A stretch of DNA of 64,000 bases from Aeromonas bestiarum (GCF_000819745.1 NZ_CDDA01000034.1:1-64000); one strand, 5' to 3'; counted from the stretch's first letter, positions 32,322-41,969 are shown. Program-made: numbers and translations. The notes: generated by a model not told the origin, from the letters alone.

Positions 32322-32441
32322 ATGAGTTTATTTGTACCCATATCACCGCAGACTGGCGAGACTCTGCACTCCATGTACCATGGCCTCCCGATGGAGGTCA
32401 TGCGTCACCCGGCTCATGACCACGCCATCGCCATTGTCTGA
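32322..32441 (+). repeat. fhuC 3'-end echo carried by a 39-codon ORF
   Basis: Starting 19 bases after the fhuC stop, an ATG opens a 39-codon frame. Its last 27 codons (32361-32438) copy the FhuC C-terminus: both end M-E-V-x-R-H-P-A-H-D-H-A-I-A-I-V. Differences include silent changes (ACC/ACT, TAT/TAC, GCC/GCT, ATC/ATT, GTT/GTC), a few conservative replacements, one inserted His codon and a changed stop (TAG to TGA). The first 12 codons (M-S-L-F-V-P-I-S-P-Q-T-G) are not from fhuC. The frame ends 13 bases before fhuD, suggesting this copy holds the ancestral fhuC-fhuD junction. There is no strong ribosome-binding site. Confidence 0.75.
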
Positions 32442-32454
32442 CCGAGGGCCTCTC

Positions 32455-33354
32455 TTGAACCGTTTATTGAAGAAGATGGCGCCCTGCCTTATTAGCCTGT
32501 TTCTGCCGTTTGTGGCGCAGGCCGATATGTCTCCGACCGCCTCCGCGCCGGTACCCCGCATTGCCACAGTCGACTGGACCATAGCCGAAACCCTGCTGGC
32601 GCTGGGGGTGACCCCGCTAGCGGTGGGGGATGTCAGCTCCTACCGCGCCTGGGTCGGCGAGCCGTTGCTGCCGGCCGCCGTGGTGGATATAGGCCTGCGG
32701 GCTCAGCCCAACCGCGAGCTGCTGGCCGAGTTGAAACCCGATCGCATCCTCATCTCGCCGTTGGCGGCCCCGCTGGCGCCGACTCTCTCCCGCATCGCAC
32801 CCGTGCAGTCCATCGCCCTCTATGATCCGCAAACCGATCTGTGGCAGCGGCTCCATGAGGCGACCCTGACCATAGCGGCGCTGGTGAACAAAACGGCCGA
32901 GGCCGAGAGGCTGCTGGCCGGGCTGGATCGGGATCTGGCGCAGATGCGGGCCGAGTTGCCAGCGGATCTGCCGCCCCTGCTGGTGGTGCAGTTCATCGAT
33001 GAGCGCCACGTGCGGGTGTTCGGCCGCCACAGCCTGTTCGAGGCCGTGATGCAGCGACTCGGCCTGCGCAACGCCTGGCAGGGGGAGACCAATGCCTGGG
33101 GTTTCTCGGTGGCCAGCATAGAGCAGTTCATGGCGCTGCCAGCCGCGCGGCTGGTGGTGGTGGATCCCATCCCCGTCGGGGTGAGCGAGCGGCTGCAGGA
33201 GCCCGGCCTGTGGCAGCATCTGCCGCTGGTGCAGCAGGCACCTGTGCTGCATCTGCCCGCAGTCTGGAGCTTCGGTGGCGTACTCGCCGCCCGCCGCTTT
33301 GCCAGCCTGCTCAACGAGGCATTGCAGCAGGATGTCAGGGGAGATAGCCAATGA
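32455..33354 (+). CDS. fhuD: periplasmic iron-siderophore binding protein FhuD
   Basis: A 299-residue class III periplasmic binding protein. A signal peptide (K-K then a hydrophobic core to V-A-Q-A, about residue 22) precedes two lobes joined by a long helix: I-A-T-V-D-W-T-I-A-E-T-L-L-A-L-G at the start and W-x-F-G-G-V-L-A-A-R-R-F near the end, both typical of FhuD. It hands ferric hydroxamates to FhuB. The TTG at 32455 is preferred because GAGGG lies 6 bases upstream and it gives a proper basic n-region; an ATG at 32476 is the alternative. It overlaps fhuB by four bases. Confidence 0.88.
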   Translation: MNRLLKKMAPCLISLFLPFVAQADMSPTASAPVPRIATVDWTIAETLLALGVTPLAVGDVSSYRAWVGEPLLPAAVVDIGLRAQPNRELLAELKPDRILISPLAAPLAPTLSRIAPVQSIALYDPQTDLWQRLHEATLTIAALVNKTAEAERLLAGLDRDLAQMRAELPADLPPLLVVQFIDERHVRVFGRHSLFEAVMQRLGLRNAWQGETNAWGFSVASIEQFMALPAARLVVVDPIPVGVSERLQEPGLWQHLPLVQQAPVLHLPAVWSFGGVLAARRFASLLNEALQQDVRGDSQ

Positions 33355-35333
33355 AACACATATTCCCATCCCCGCTGTTGCGGCCTGCCTTGATCCTGCT
33401 GGGGCTGACACTTTCGCTGGCTGGCTGGGGTCTGGCCCGCCAGGTGCCGGGCGCGCTCTGGTGGCAGACCCTCTTCTCGCCGAATCTGGATGATGTCCGC
33501 CAGGCCGTGGTGCACTTCAGCTGGTTGCCCCGGCTGACGGTGACCCTGCTGGCCGGAGCCGCCCTCGGTCTGGCCGGTACCCTGATGCAGCAGGTGCTGC
33601 GCAACCCGCTCGCCTCGCCGACCACCTTGGGGGTGGCCTCCGGCGCCCAGCTGGCGCTGATGATGGTGACCCTGTTTGCCCCCTCCTGGCTGCTGCTGGG
33701 GCGGGAGTGGATCGCCATGGCCGGTGGCAGCCTCGCCATGGCGCTGGTGTTCGCCCTGGCCTGGCGCCGTCAGCTAAATCCGGTAGTCATCGTCTTCGCG
33801 GGTCTGGTGATCAACCTCTATCTGGCGGCCATCAGTATAGGGCTGCTGCTGTTCTTTCAGGAGGAGCTGAAGGGACTGCTGGTGTGGGGCAGTGGCTCCC
33901 TGGCCCAGAACAGCTGGAGCGGAGTGAGCTACCTGCTGCCACGGCTGCTGGTGGCGGGGGGGCTGGCGGCTGTGCTGGTGCGCCCGCTGGCGGTGCTGGA
34001 GCTGGACGATGCCAGCGCCCGCAGCCTGGGCGTCTCCTTGCTGCAGCTGCGACTGGCCGGACTCGGGCTGGCGGTGTTCGTCACCGCCTGCGTGGTGAGC
34101 GTGGTGGGGCTGATCGGTTTCATCGGGCTGGCGGCGCCGGCTATGGTGCGGCTGCTGGGGATCCGTCAACTCGGCCAACGGTTGTTGTGGGGGCCAATCC
34201 TGGGGGCTCTGCTGCTGACGGCCACCGATCTGCTGCTGCAGACCCTGAGCAACGTCTGGCCCGTGCTGATCCCGACCGGTGCCATGACGGCCTTGCTGGG
34301 GGCGCCGCTGCTGCTCTGGCTGATCCCGCGGCTGGCCCTGAAGTCCGGCTCGCCTAAGGGGGCAAGCGGCCTGTCGGTCGCACGGCATCCGGCCCCGACT
34401 CGGCTGCTCACCTTGCTGCTGCTCGGCCTGGGGCTCGCCATCATAGGCTCCCTGCTGGTCGGGCAGGGGATGGCTGGCTGGAGCTGGCCGAGCTGGCTCA
34501 GGTGGCAGGCCCAACTGGAGTGGCGGCTGCCGCGCACCCTGGCTGCCGGCGCCGCCGGCGTCTTGCTGGCGCTGGCGGGTACCCTGCTGCAGCGGGTCAG
34601 CAACAACCCCATGGCGAGCCCTGAGCTGCTGGGGGTGAGCGGCGGTACCTTTATGGGGGTGATAGCGACGGCCTTGCTGCTGCCGGCTTTGCCGCTGCCC
34701 ATTATGCTGTTGGGTGGCCTGCTCGGCGCCTTCGCTTGTCTCTTGCTGCTGGTGCTGGTCAACCGCAAGCACGGCTTCCAGCCGGAGCGGATCCTGCTGT
34801 CCGGCATCGCCATCACGGCGCTGTTCGAGCCGCTGCAGGCCATAGCGCTGGCCAACGGCGATATGCGGGTGCAGCAGCTGCTCTCCTGGATGTCCGGCTC
34901 TACCTATTACGTCACCCTGCCGGTGGCCTATGGGCTGGTGGCACTGGCGGTATTGATGCTGGCAGCCTGCCTGCTCATCAGCCGCTGGCTCGATCTGTTG
35001 CCCATGGGACCAGCATTGGCGACCGCATTGGGTATTCGCCTCAACCGCGCCCAGCTCGCCATACTGCTGCTGGTGGCCGTGCTCACCGCCAGCGCCACCC
35101 TGGTGGTGGGGCCGCTCTCCTTCGTTGGTCTGCTGGCCCCGCACATGGCCAAGCTGATGGGGCTGGTACGGGCGCGCTGGCATCTGCTCGGTGCCGCCGC
35201 GTCCGGCGCCCTGCTGATGGTGTCGGCGGACTGGATCGGCCAGCAGATCCTGTTCCCGCAGGACGTGCCGGTCGGGCTGGTCTCCACCCTGTTAGGGGGC
35301 GCTTACTTCATGTGGTGCCTGCGCCGGCTCTAG
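33351..35333 (+). CDS. fhuB: ferric-hydroxamate permease FhuB
   Basis: A 660-residue double-length FecCD-type permease. Two homologous halves of about 330 residues each have roughly ten helices and the ATPase-contact motif with G-L-x-x-P, as in G-L-A-A-P-A-M in the first half and G-L-L-A-P-H-M-A-K in the second. Fused halves are diagnostic of FhuB compared with single-domain permeases. The start ATGA overlaps the fhuD stop. Last gene of the iron cassette, closed by a terminator. Confidence 0.95.
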   Translation: MKHIFPSPLLRPALILLGLTLSLAGWGLARQVPGALWWQTLFSPNLDDVRQAVVHFSWLPRLTVTLLAGAALGLAGTLMQQVLRNPLASPTTLGVASGAQLALMMVTLFAPSWLLLGREWIAMAGGSLAMALVFALAWRRQLNPVVIVFAGLVINLYLAAISIGLLLFFQEELKGLLVWGSGSLAQNSWSGVSYLLPRLLVAGGLAAVLVRPLAVLELDDASARSLGVSLLQLRLAGLGLAVFVTACVVSVVGLIGFIGLAAPAMVRLLGIRQLGQRLLWGPILGALLLTATDLLLQTLSNVWPVLIPTGAMTALLGAPLLLWLIPRLALKSGSPKGASGLSVARHPAPTRLLTLLLLGLGLAIIGSLLVGQGMAGWSWPSWLRWQAQLEWRLPRTLAAGAAGVLLALAGTLLQRVSNNPMASPELLGVSGGTFMGVIATALLLPALPLPIMLLGGLLGAFACLLLLVLVNRKHGFQPERILLSGIAITALFEPLQAIALANGDMRVQQLLSWMSGSTYYVTLPVAYGLVALAVLMLAACLLISRWLDLLPMGPALATALGIRLNRAQLAILLLVAVLTASATLVVGPLSFVGLLAPHMAKLMGLVRARWHLLGAAASGALLMVSADWIGQQILFPQDVPVGLVSTLLGGAYFMWCLRRL

Positions 35334-35356
35334 GTTGAAGGATAAAAAATGCACAA

Positions 35357-35383
35357 AAAAGCCCGGGATGAACCCGGGCTTTT
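35357..35383. terminator. bidirectional terminator between fhuB and mnmE
   Basis: AAAAGCCCGGG (35357-35367) pairs with CCCGGGCTTTT (35373-35383) around a five-base loop. It has an A-run and a T-run on its two sides and serves both converging genes. Confidence 0.9.
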
Positions 35384-35402
35384 CATTGTCTGTCGTACCG
35401 GT

Positions 35403-36764
35403 TTATTTACCGATGCAGAAGCTGGAGAAGATGCGGCCCAGCAGATCGTCGGAGCTGAACTCGCCGGTGATTTCGGAGAGGGACTCCTGCGCCAGGCGCA
35501 GCTCTTCGGCCACCAGTTCACCGGCGACATAGATTTCCAGCTGATCCCTGGCCACCAGCAACCGCTCGGCGGCGCGCTCCAGCGCATCCAGGTGGCGGCG
35601 GCGGGCCATAAAGCCCCCTTCTGTGTTGCCCTGGAAGCCCATGCAGGCTTTCAGGTGCTCGCGCAGGGCGGGCAGCCCCAGCTCTGTCTTGGCTGAGATG
35701 CGGTAGACGGCGTGGCCCAGCTCCTGGCTGGGCGCCAGATCTTCGCCGGTCAGGTCGGCCTTGTTGCGCACGACCGTGAGGCCGATGTTTTTTGGCAACC
35801 GATCAACAAATTCCGGCCAGATCTCCCGCGGGTCGATGGCCTCGGTCGTTGTGCCATCCACCATGAAGAGCACACGGTCGGCCTGTTCTATCTCGGCCCA
35901 GGCGCGCTCTATGCCGATCTTTTCCACCTGATCCTGGGTATCGCGCAGACCGGCGGTATCTATGATGTGCAGCGGCATACCATCCAGGTGGATGTGCTCG
36001 CGCAGCACGTCGCGGGTGGTGCCGGCTATCTCGGTGACGATGGCAGACTCGCGCCCGGCCAGGGCGTTGAGCAGGCTCGACTTGCCGGCATTGGGACGAC
36101 CGGCGATCACCACCTTCATCCCTTCCCGCAGCAGGGCACCCTGTTTGGCTTCGCTGCGCACGCCGTCCAGCTCAGCCATGATGGCGTAGAGATCGCCTGC
36201 CACCTTGCCGTCGGAGAGAAAGTCGATCTCCTCGTCCGGGAAGTCGATGGCGGCTTCCACATAGATGCGCAGCCGGATCAGGCTCTCCACCAGTTGCTGG
36301 ATTTTGCTGGAGAACTGCCCCTGCAGAGAGTGCATGGCGCTGCGGGCGGCCTGCTCGCTGGATGCTTCAATCAGATCGGCGATGGCCTCAGCCTGGGCCA
36401 GATCCAGTTTGTCGTTCATGAAGGCGCGCTCGCTGAACTCGCCGGGACGGGCAGGGCGCAGTCCCTTTATCTGCAGAATACGGCGCACCAGCATGTCCAT
36501 GATGACGGGACCGCCGTGACCCTGCAGCTCCAGCACATCTTCGCCGGTGAAGCTGTTGGGGGCCTTGAACAGCAGGGCTATGCCCTGATCCAGCGGTTGG
36601 CCTTGCTCATCCTTGAACGGCAGATATTCGGCGTAGCGCACCCGGGGGCGCTTGCCGAGCACTATCTCGGCGACCTGTTCGGCGGCGGGGCCTGAGACCC
36701 GGACTATGCCAACGCCGCCACGGCCGGGCGCGGTGGCCTGGGCCACGATCGTATTTGTTGTCAT
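35403..36764 (-). CDS. mnmE: tRNA modification GTPase MnmE
   Basis: A 453-residue enzyme with an N-terminal folate-binding domain ([15 protein letters not shown]), a central helical domain and a G domain (about 215-375) with [16 protein letters not shown] and N-K-A-D. The C-terminal catalytic motif is F-C-I-G-K. With MnmG it modifies U34 of tRNAs. The start at 36764 matches the family N-terminus; a 122-residue in-frame extension overlaps yidC and is rejected. Confidence 0.98.
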   Translation of the reverse strand: MTTNTIVAQATAPGRGGVGIVRVSGPAAEQVAEIVLGKRPRVRYAEYLPFKDEQGQPLDQGIALLFKAPNSFTGEDVLELQGHGGPVIMDMLVRRILQIKGLRPARPGEFSERAFMNDKLDLAQAEAIADLIEASSEQAARSAMHSLQGQFSSKIQQLVESLIRLRIYVEAAIDFPDEEIDFLSDGKVAGDLYAIMAELDGVRSEAKQGALLREGMKVVIAGRPNAGKSSLLNALAGRESAIVTEIAGTTRDVLREHIHLDGMPLHIIDTAGLRDTQDQVEKIGIERAWAEIEQADRVLFMVDGTTTEAIDPREIWPEFVDRLPKNIGLTVVRNKADLTGEDLAPSQELGHAVYRISAKTELGLPALREHLKACMGFQGNTEGGFMARRRHLDALERAAERLLVARDQLEIYVAGELVAEELRLAQESLSEITGEFSSDDLLGRIFSSFCIGK

Positions 36765-36807
36765 CTTGCTTGGCTCATTTGCTCGGTAATTGGGGGACAT
36801 TGTAATA

Positions 36808-36835
36808 AAAAAGGCGGCCCCAAGGCCGCCTCTTT
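36808..36835 (-). terminator. terminator after yidC
   Basis: AGGCGGCC (36812-36819) pairs with GGCCGCCT (36824-36831). On the minus strand a T-run follows. It separates yidC from mnmE. Confidence 0.85.
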
Positions 36836-36853
36836 TGTCATCAGGGGGGAAGA

Positions 36854-38500
36854 TTAGCTGCGGGTGTGCAGGCCTTTCTTCTCCAGCTGACGATAGATGA
36901 TGGTCTGCTGGGTAATGGAGATGACGTTGCTCACCAACCAGTACAGCGTCAGGCCAGCCGGGAACCAGAGGAACATGAAGGTGAAGATGATCGGCATGAA
37001 CTGCATCACCTTCTGCTGCATCGGGTCTGTCACCGTGGTCGGGCTCATCTTCTGCAGATACCACATGGAAGCACCCATGAGGATTGGCAGCACGAAGAAG
37101 GGGTCCTTCACCGACAGGTCGGTGATCCACAGGGTGAACGGCGCGTGACGCAGCTCAACGGATTCCATCAGGGCCCAGTACAGGGCGATGAAGATCGGCA
37201 TCTGCACCAGAATAGGCAGACAGCCACCCAGCGGGTTGACCTTCTCCTTCTTGTACAGCTCCATCATGCCCTGAGACATCTTCTGGCGATCGTCGCCGAA
37301 GCGCTCACGCAGTGCGGCCAGCTTGGGCTGCAGCATGCGCATCTTGGCCATGGAGGTGTACTGGGCCTTGGTCAGCGGGAACATGATGCCGCGCACCAGC
37401 AGGGTCAGCATTATGATGGCCAGACCCCAGTTCTGGACGAAACCGTGGAACACGGTCAGCAACCAGTGCAGCGGTTGGGCGATGAACCAGAGCCAGCCGT
37501 AGTCGACGGTCAGGTCGAGGTGGTTTGCCACCTTGGCCATCTGGTCTTGCAGCTTGGGACCCACCCACAGCTTGCTGGTCACTTCGGCCTGCTGGCCGGC
37601 AGCCACGTCTACCAGCGGCGCCTTGTAGCCAATGATGGCCTGGTCTTTACCAGGGATCACGCGGCTGTAGAAGCTGTTGGTATCGTCGGCATTCGGTGCC
37701 CAGGCAGAGACGAAGTAGTGTTGCAGCATGGCGACCCAACCACCCTTGGTGGTCTTGTTCAGGTCGGCATCCTTCATCTCGTCGAAGGTGTACTTCTTGT
37801 AACGGCTCTCTTCGCTGGAGAAGGCGCCACCACGGTAAGCACTGGCTACCATGGCGTGACCTTCCTGATCCTTGGGCGTGGTCACGGTCTGCTTCAGCTG
37901 ACCGTAGAACTGCACCTGGACCGGCTCGGCGGATTTGTTGTCGATCTTGTAATCGACGCCAATCGCATAGTCACCGCGCTTGAGCACGAACTCTTTGGTG
38001 AAGACCACACCCTTGCTGTCGGTCCAGGTCATCGGTACGACGACTTGATCCTGACCATCGGCCAGCTGATAGCTGGTCTGGGTGGCGTCATAGGTGGGAC
38101 GACCCTGGGCCTGGCTGTCAGGACCATCGCGACCCACCAGGCCGCTCTGGGCGACATAGAGGCGGTCAGGTTGACTGGTCAGCAGTACGAAGGATTGATC
38201 CTTGCCTTCTTCCAGCTTGTGGGCCAGCAGCTCGGCAGAAACGATGTCACCGCCCTGGGTGTCCAGGGTCAGCTTGAGCACGTCGGAGGAGACTGTGATC
38301 AGCTTGCGTGCGGCGTTCGCGTTGGCTTGCTCGGAAACCTGAGGAATATCACCGGTCTGACCGGCTTCAGGTACGAAATGTTCGGTTTGGGCCACGGTAG
38401 TCGGGGCCGGCTTCGGAGCCTTGTCAGACTCCCACTGTTGCCAGAGCAGAAAGCTCACGAACAGCAAACCGATCAGGATGAGATTGCGTTGTGATTCCAT
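36854..38500 (-). CDS. yidC: membrane protein insertase YidC
   Basis: A 548-residue inner-membrane insertase. The first helix (about 6-22) starts [14 protein letters not shown] large periplasmic domain (about 55-345) and the five-helix 60KD_IMP core (about 350-535) follow, with the positively charged groove arginine in [12 protein letters not shown] and the [13 protein letters not shown] hairpin. It inserts proteins such as ATP synthase subunit c. The order rpmH-rnpA-yidD-yidC-mnmE is conserved. Confidence 0.99.
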   Translation of the reverse strand: MESQRNLILIGLLFVSFLLWQQWESDKAPKPAPTTVAQTEHFVPEAGQTGDIPQVSEQANANAARKLITVSSDVLKLTLDTQGGDIVSAELLAHKLEEGKDQSFVLLTSQPDRLYVAQSGLVGRDGPDSQAQGRPTYDATQTSYQLADGQDQVVVPMTWTDSKGVVFTKEFVLKRGDYAIGVDYKIDNKSAEPVQVQFYGQLKQTVTTPKDQEGHAMVASAYRGGAFSSEESRYKKYTFDEMKDADLNKTTKGGWVAMLQHYFVSAWAPNADDTNSFYSRVIPGKDQAIIGYKAPLVDVAAGQQAEVTSKLWVGPKLQDQMAKVANHLDLTVDYGWLWFIAQPLHWLLTVFHGFVQNWGLAIIMLTLLVRGIMFPLTKAQYTSMAKMRMLQPKLAALRERFGDDRQKMSQGMMELYKKEKVNPLGGCLPILVQMPIFIALYWALMESVELRHAPFTLWITDLSVKDPFFVLPILMGASMWYLQKMSPTTVTDPMQQKVMQFMPIIFTFMFLWFPAGLTLYWLVSNVISITQQTIIYRQLEKKGLHTRS

Positions 38501-38505
38501 AGTCT

Positions 38506-38754
38506 TCAGTTTCTTCGCTTTGGTTGCGGAACCGGGTCATAACCACCCTCGGATAAGGGATGGCATTTTAATAGACGTTTGCTGGCTAACCAAACGCCTT
38601 TTATGAAACCGTGAAGTCGGATTGCTTCTATCGCAAATTGGGAACAAGTTGGCGTGAAACGGCAGCGCGGCCCGAGCAGAGGGCTAATGATTAGCTGATA
38701 CAGGCGTATCAGTTTGACAGCTACCCATTGCAACGGCGTGACAGAGTGCGCCAT
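38506..38754 (-). CDS. yidD: membrane protein insertion efficiency factor YidD
   Basis: An 82-residue YidD family protein with an amphipathic N-terminal helix and the hallmark C-R-F-x-P-T-C-S-x-Y/F motif (here [11 protein letters not shown]), ending G-G-Y-D-P-V-P. It supports YidC-dependent insertion. It overlaps the rnpA 3' end by 34 bp in another frame and sits 5 bp before yidC. Confidence 0.95.
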   Translation of the reverse strand: MAHSVTPLQWVAVKLIRLYQLIISPLLGPRCRFTPTCSQFAIEAIRLHGFIKGVWLASKRLLKCHPLSEGGYDPVPQPKRRN

Positions 38755-39080
38755 AGCTTTTCCAGTAACTTGAACAGCTCCTCGTTATCCATCTCTTTGA
38801 CGCCGCCCTTGGCGATCACGACTATGTCGATAGCGGGCAGGTTGGCTTGATTGAGACGGAAACTTTCCCGGACCACTCGTTTGACACGATTACGCCAGAC
38901 GGCACGCTTGAGTGCTTTTTTGGGCACAGCGAGGCCAAGACGGGGATGTTCGAGGGTGTTGGGACAGGCGAGAAGAGTAATTTGCGGAGAAGCGGCCCGG
39001 ACAGGCTCGGCGAAAACGCGTTTGAAGTGTTCGGGAGTTAACAGACGTAACTCCCGAGAGAAGGTGTGCGGCGTTGGCAT
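38721..39080 (-). CDS. rnpA: ribonuclease P protein component
   Basis: A 119-residue basic protein that binds the RNase P RNA and helps 5'-process tRNAs. The RNR signature is visible in [18 protein letters not shown]. Its ATG overlaps the rpmH stop by one base (TAATG), and its 3' end overlaps yidD. Confidence 0.97.
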   Translation of the reverse strand: MPTPHTFSRELRLLTPEHFKRVFAEPVRAASPQITLLACPNTLEHPRLGLAVPKKALKRAVWRNRVKRVVRESFRLNQANLPAIDIVVIAKGGVKEMDNEELFKLLEKLWRTLSRRCNG

Positions 39081-39214
39081 TAAACTACCAGACGGGCACG
39101 ACCCTTGGCACGACGAGCGGCCAGAACTTTACGACCGTTGGCAGTTGCCATGCGGGCGCGGAAACCGTGAGAGCGCTTGCGCTTCAGGTTGGACGGTTGA
39201 AAAGTACGTTTCAT
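39080..39214 (-). CDS. rpmH: 50S ribosomal protein L34
   Basis: A 44-residue, very basic protein starting [12 protein letters not shown] and ending G-R-A-R-L-V-V, with the family core [11 protein letters not shown]. Two residues shorter than the E. coli protein. First gene of the rpmH-rnpA-yidD-yidC cluster, with a clear promoter about 90 bp upstream. Confidence 0.98.
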   Translation of the reverse strand: MKRTFQPSNLKRKRSHGFRARMATANGRKVLAARRAKGRARLVV

Positions 39215-39303
39215 GATTCGATTCCGTATTTCTGTACAGTTTTGATTGTCACACTTAGCCGACGCGCCAGCTATAGCGTGTGACGACTAGCAAAAGAGGC
39301 CGA

Positions 39304-39332
39304 ATTCTAAACAGAGTTCGGCTTTTAGTCAA
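39304..39332 (-). promoter_or_regulatory. rpmH promoter
   Basis: On the minus strand TTGACT (39332-39327), a 17-bp spacer and TAGAAT (39309-39304). An imperfect hairpin (GCCGAA ... TTCGGC) overlaps the spacer. Confidence 0.75.
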
Positions 39333-39452
39333 TCCGCCGTTCCCTCTCATCTTGCCCTGACTCATAAAGAAGCAGGAGAAGCTGGCAGGATCCGGAGGAT
39401 CAAGGGCTCCGGATTATACTGGCAACCCGGGGTTAAACAAGGATCCTCCAAT

Positions 39453-39474
39453 AAAAAAGGCGGCAAGGCCGCCA
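39453..39474 (-). terminator. terminator of the amino-acid ABC operon
   Basis: GGCGGC (39459-39464) pairs with GCCGCC (39468-39473); on the minus strand a T-run follows. It insulates the rpmH promoter from the ABC operon. Confidence 0.8.
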
Positions 39475-39483
39475 AAGAGAGAG

Positions 39484-40218
39484 CTATTTAAGCACTTTTC
39501 GCAAGAACTCCCGGGTACGGGGATCCTTGGGATCGACCAATATCTGATCCGGCGGGCCCTGTTCCACGATCCGGCCCCCCTCCATGAAGATCACCCGATC
39601 GGCAACATCACGAGCAAATTCAATCTCATGGGTCACCACCACCATGGTCTGGTGCTGGCGGGCGAGTTCCTTCATCAGCCCGAGTACCTCGTCGACCCAC
39701 TCGGGATCCAGGGCCGAGGTGGGCTCATCGAACAGAATGACCTTGGAGTGAGCCGCCATGGCGCGGCCTATGCCGACCCGTTGCTGCTGGCCGCCGGAGA
39801 GGGACGCCGGGTAGGCATCCTGCTTGTCGGCAAGCCCTATGTCCTTGAGGATGCCCAGCGCGGTGGCGCGGGCCTCCGCCTTCGGCTGCTTCCAGACGGT
39901 GATCAGCCCCTCGGCTATGTTGTCGAGCGCCGTCTTGTTGGCGAACAGGGCATAGTTCTGGAACACGAAGGAGGCGCGCTTGCGCAGCTCGATGGCCTGC
40001 TGCTCGCTGGCGTTGGCCAGATCCAGCTGCAGGTCGTCGATGGCAAGGGTGCCTGCATCCGGGGTCTCCAGCAGGTTGAGGCAGCGCAGCAGGGTCGACT
40101 TGCCGGTGCCGGAGGGGCCTATGATGACCACTATCTCCCCCTTCCTGACCTCCAGATCTATGCCGTTGAGCACCTTGTTGCCGTGAAATGCCTTGGAGAG
40201 GCCGGTTAATTTGATCAT
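39484..40218 (-). CDS. polar amino-acid ABC transporter ATPase
   Basis: A 244-residue importer ATPase of the GlnQ/HisP/TcyN type: Walker [11 protein letters not shown]-loop V-F-Q-N-Y-A-L-F, signature L-S-G-G-Q-Q-Q-R, Walker [14 protein letters not shown] and T-H-E-I-x-F-A switch. Last gene of a three-gene importer operon, 12 bp after the permease. Confidence 0.95.
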   Translation of the reverse strand: MIKLTGLSKAFHGNKVLNGIDLEVRKGEIVVIIGPSGTGKSTLLRCLNLLETPDAGTLAIDDLQLDLANASEQQAIELRKRASFVFQNYALFANKTALDNIAEGLITVWKQPKAEARATALGILKDIGLADKQDAYPASLSGGQQQRVGIGRAMAAHSKVILFDEPTSALDPEWVDEVLGLMKELARQHQTMVVVTHEIEFARDVADRVIFMEGGRIVEQGPPDQILVDPKDPRTREFLRKVLK

Positions 40219-40230
40219 CGCAGACCTCCC

Positions 40231-40899
40231 TTAATAGGCTCGGTTCAGGTGAATTTCCAGCAGGTGCTGCAAGCGGGTGAAGATGATGACCACCACCCAG
40301 TAGACCAGGGCCACCGCCATGAAGCTCTCGAAGAACTTGAAGGAGGAGGAGGCTTCCATCTGCGCCTTGCCCATGATCTCGGCCACTCCTAGGGTGAAGG
40401 CCAGCGAGGTGCTCTTGATCATGTCGATGAAGTAGTTCATCAGCGACGGGGTCGCTATGCGGGCCGCCTGCGGCAGTATGATCCGCTGCATCGCCTGGTA
40501 ACGGCTCATGCCGATACTGAGCGCCGCTTCCATCTGGCTCTTGTGAATGCCCAGAATGGCGGCGCGGATCGACTCGGCCATGTAGGCGGCGAAGTGCAGG
40601 GTCAGGCCGACGATGGCGGCGGTAAAGGCATCCATCCCCACGAAGACGGGGAACAGTTGCGGCAGTCCGTAGTAGAGCAGGAACAGCTGGACGAGCAGGG
40701 GAGTACCTCGAAAGAACGAGATATAGAGCATCGCCAGCCAGTGGATCACGGGGACGCGAAACACCCGCACTATCGCCAGGGTCAGCGACAGTACGAGTGC
40801 CAATACGAATCCCCACAGAGCCATTTCCATCGTGGTGCCCAGGTATTTGAGCAGGATGGGAAACAGCCCTAGCGTGTACTCGAGGTCAAATTCCATCAT
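40231..40899 (-). CDS. polar amino-acid ABC transporter permease
   Basis: A 222-residue HisM/GlnP-type permease with about five helices and the ATPase-contact EAA loop (E-A-A-L-S-I-G-M-S-R-Y-Q-A-M-Q-R-I-I-L-P-Q-A). A single permease gene suggests a homodimer. Its ATG follows the binding-protein stop directly. Substrate likely matches that of the binding protein. Confidence 0.94.
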   Translation of the reverse strand: MMEFDLEYTLGLFPILLKYLGTTMEMALWGFVLALVLSLTLAIVRVFRVPVIHWLAMLYISFFRGTPLLVQLFLLYYGLPQLFPVFVGMDAFTAAIVGLTLHFAAYMAESIRAAILGIHKSQMEAALSIGMSRYQAMQRIILPQAARIATPSLMNYFIDMIKSTSLAFTLGVAEIMGKAQMEASSSFKFFESFMAVALVYWVVVIIFTRLQHLLEIHLNRAY

Positions 40900-41658
40900 T
40901 TATTTGTCGGTGATGTCGGAAGCGAACCATTTTTCGGAGATTTGACGCAGGGAGCCATCCTTGCGCATGGCGGTCAGGGCGTCGTCGACTTTCTTCAGTA
41001 CGGCCTGTTTCTCCGGCGTCTTCAGGAAGGGCAGGGCGTTCTCGATGGTCTCGAACGGTGCGCCGGCCTGTTGCAGCGGCAGCTTGGATTCCTTGATCAG
41101 CTGGGCGGTGGAGACGCGGTCCATCACGAAGGCGTCGATGCGACCCAGGGCGACATCCTGCTCGAAGCTGGAGTCGTAGGTGCGGATATCGATCTTCTTG
41201 TTCGGGTCGTTCTTGCGCAGCAGCTCTTCGAAGTTGGAGCCGAGGTTGACCGCGACCTTCTTGCCTTCCAGATCCTTGATGCCGTGGATGGTGCTGTTGC
41301 CCTTGCGGACCACTATCTGGGCGCCGTCATAGACATAGGGCTGGGAGAAGGCGTACTTGGCCTTGCGCTCGTCGGTGATGGTGATCTGATTGGAGATGGT
41401 ATCGACGCGGCCGGTTTCCAGCATGCCGAACAGGCCGGAGAAGCTGGCGGTCACGAACTCGACCTTGTAGCCGGTGCGCTCACCGATCTGGTTCCACATA
41501 TCCACCTCGAAGCCCTGCAGCTTGTCCTGCTTGACGAAGGTGAACGGGAAATACTTGCCGGACATGCCGACCTTGATGGTTTCCTGGGCGATGGCTTGAC
41601 CGGACAGGGCTGCCAGCAGAATGGCGGCACCGGAGACCAGCTTGATGGATGATGTCAT
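40900..41658 (-). CDS. amino-acid (cystine-like) periplasmic binding protein
   Basis: A 252-residue family 3 solute-binding protein. A signal peptide ends at A-I-A-Q (about residue 24). The mature part has Y-F-P-F-T-F, G-F-E-V-D-M, the ligand arginine region I-T-I-T-D-E-R-K and C-terminal I-S-E-K-W-F-A-S-D-I-T. It resembles the cystine-binding TcyJ/FliY group by recall, so cystine or a related polar amino acid is the best guess. Confidence 0.88.
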   Translation of the reverse strand: MTSSIKLVSGAAILLAALSGQAIAQETIKVGMSGKYFPFTFVKQDKLQGFEVDMWNQIGERTGYKVEFVTASFSGLFGMLETGRVDTISNQITITDERKAKYAFSQPYVYDGAQIVVRKGNSTIHGIKDLEGKKVAVNLGSNFEELLRKNDPNKKIDIRTYDSSFEQDVALGRIDAFVMDRVSTAQLIKESKLPLQQAGAPFETIENALPFLKTPEKQAVLKKVDDALTAMRKDGSLRQISEKWFASDITDK

Positions 41659-41969
41659 GGGGATTCCTCTCTCTGTTGTTCTGTATTTTTAGTTGTAATC
41701 ACTGGATTTGCGCTGATGTTATTGGAATAAAAGCCAAAGAATAAATGATATTTGGTTATATAAAATAACCGGTTCAGGTCTGGATCTTTGGTGCCATCCA
41801 GGATGGATCAGGCTGTGGGTAACTTTGGGGATGAAATCAGATCCAGCGGTGCTGGATCCTTGAAAGTCAAGGATCTTATTTGCCGGATCCGCAAGGTGGC
41901 GGCTAGAGATCCAGCCGCTAAAAACGTAGAATAGCCGGTCTTTAGTTAATCAATTGACGGGAGTTTAGA
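41659..41969. other. 311-bp divergent gap upstream of dnaA
   Basis: The left half is AT-rich and should hold the ABC-operon promoter, which I cannot place with confidence. The right half is the dnaA leader, dense in GATC sites and described separately. No ORF is supported here. Confidence 0.6.
41780..41932 (+). promoter_or_regulatory. dnaA regulatory region, GATC-rich
   Basis: Seven GATC sites occur between about 41780 and 41915. There is one DnaA-box-like TGTGGGTAA (41814-41822), a perfect 9-bp inverted repeat GATCCTTGA/TCAAGGATC (41855-41863, 41867-41875), a second hairpin GCGGCT/AGCCGC (41899-41918) and a -10-like TAGAAT (41927-41932). This fits SeqA sequestration and DnaA autoregulation of dnaA. 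Confidence 0.65.

Noticed and set aside
41855-41875. Inverted repeat in the dnaA leader as a terminator
   Set aside because: Stem is 9 bp but is followed only by TTATT, and no upstream plus-strand gene needs terminating.
41659-41969. Second replication origin upstream of dnaA (Pseudomonas-like)
   Set aside because: Only one near-consensus DnaA box and no tandem unwinding repeats; the full origin is at 26460-26800.
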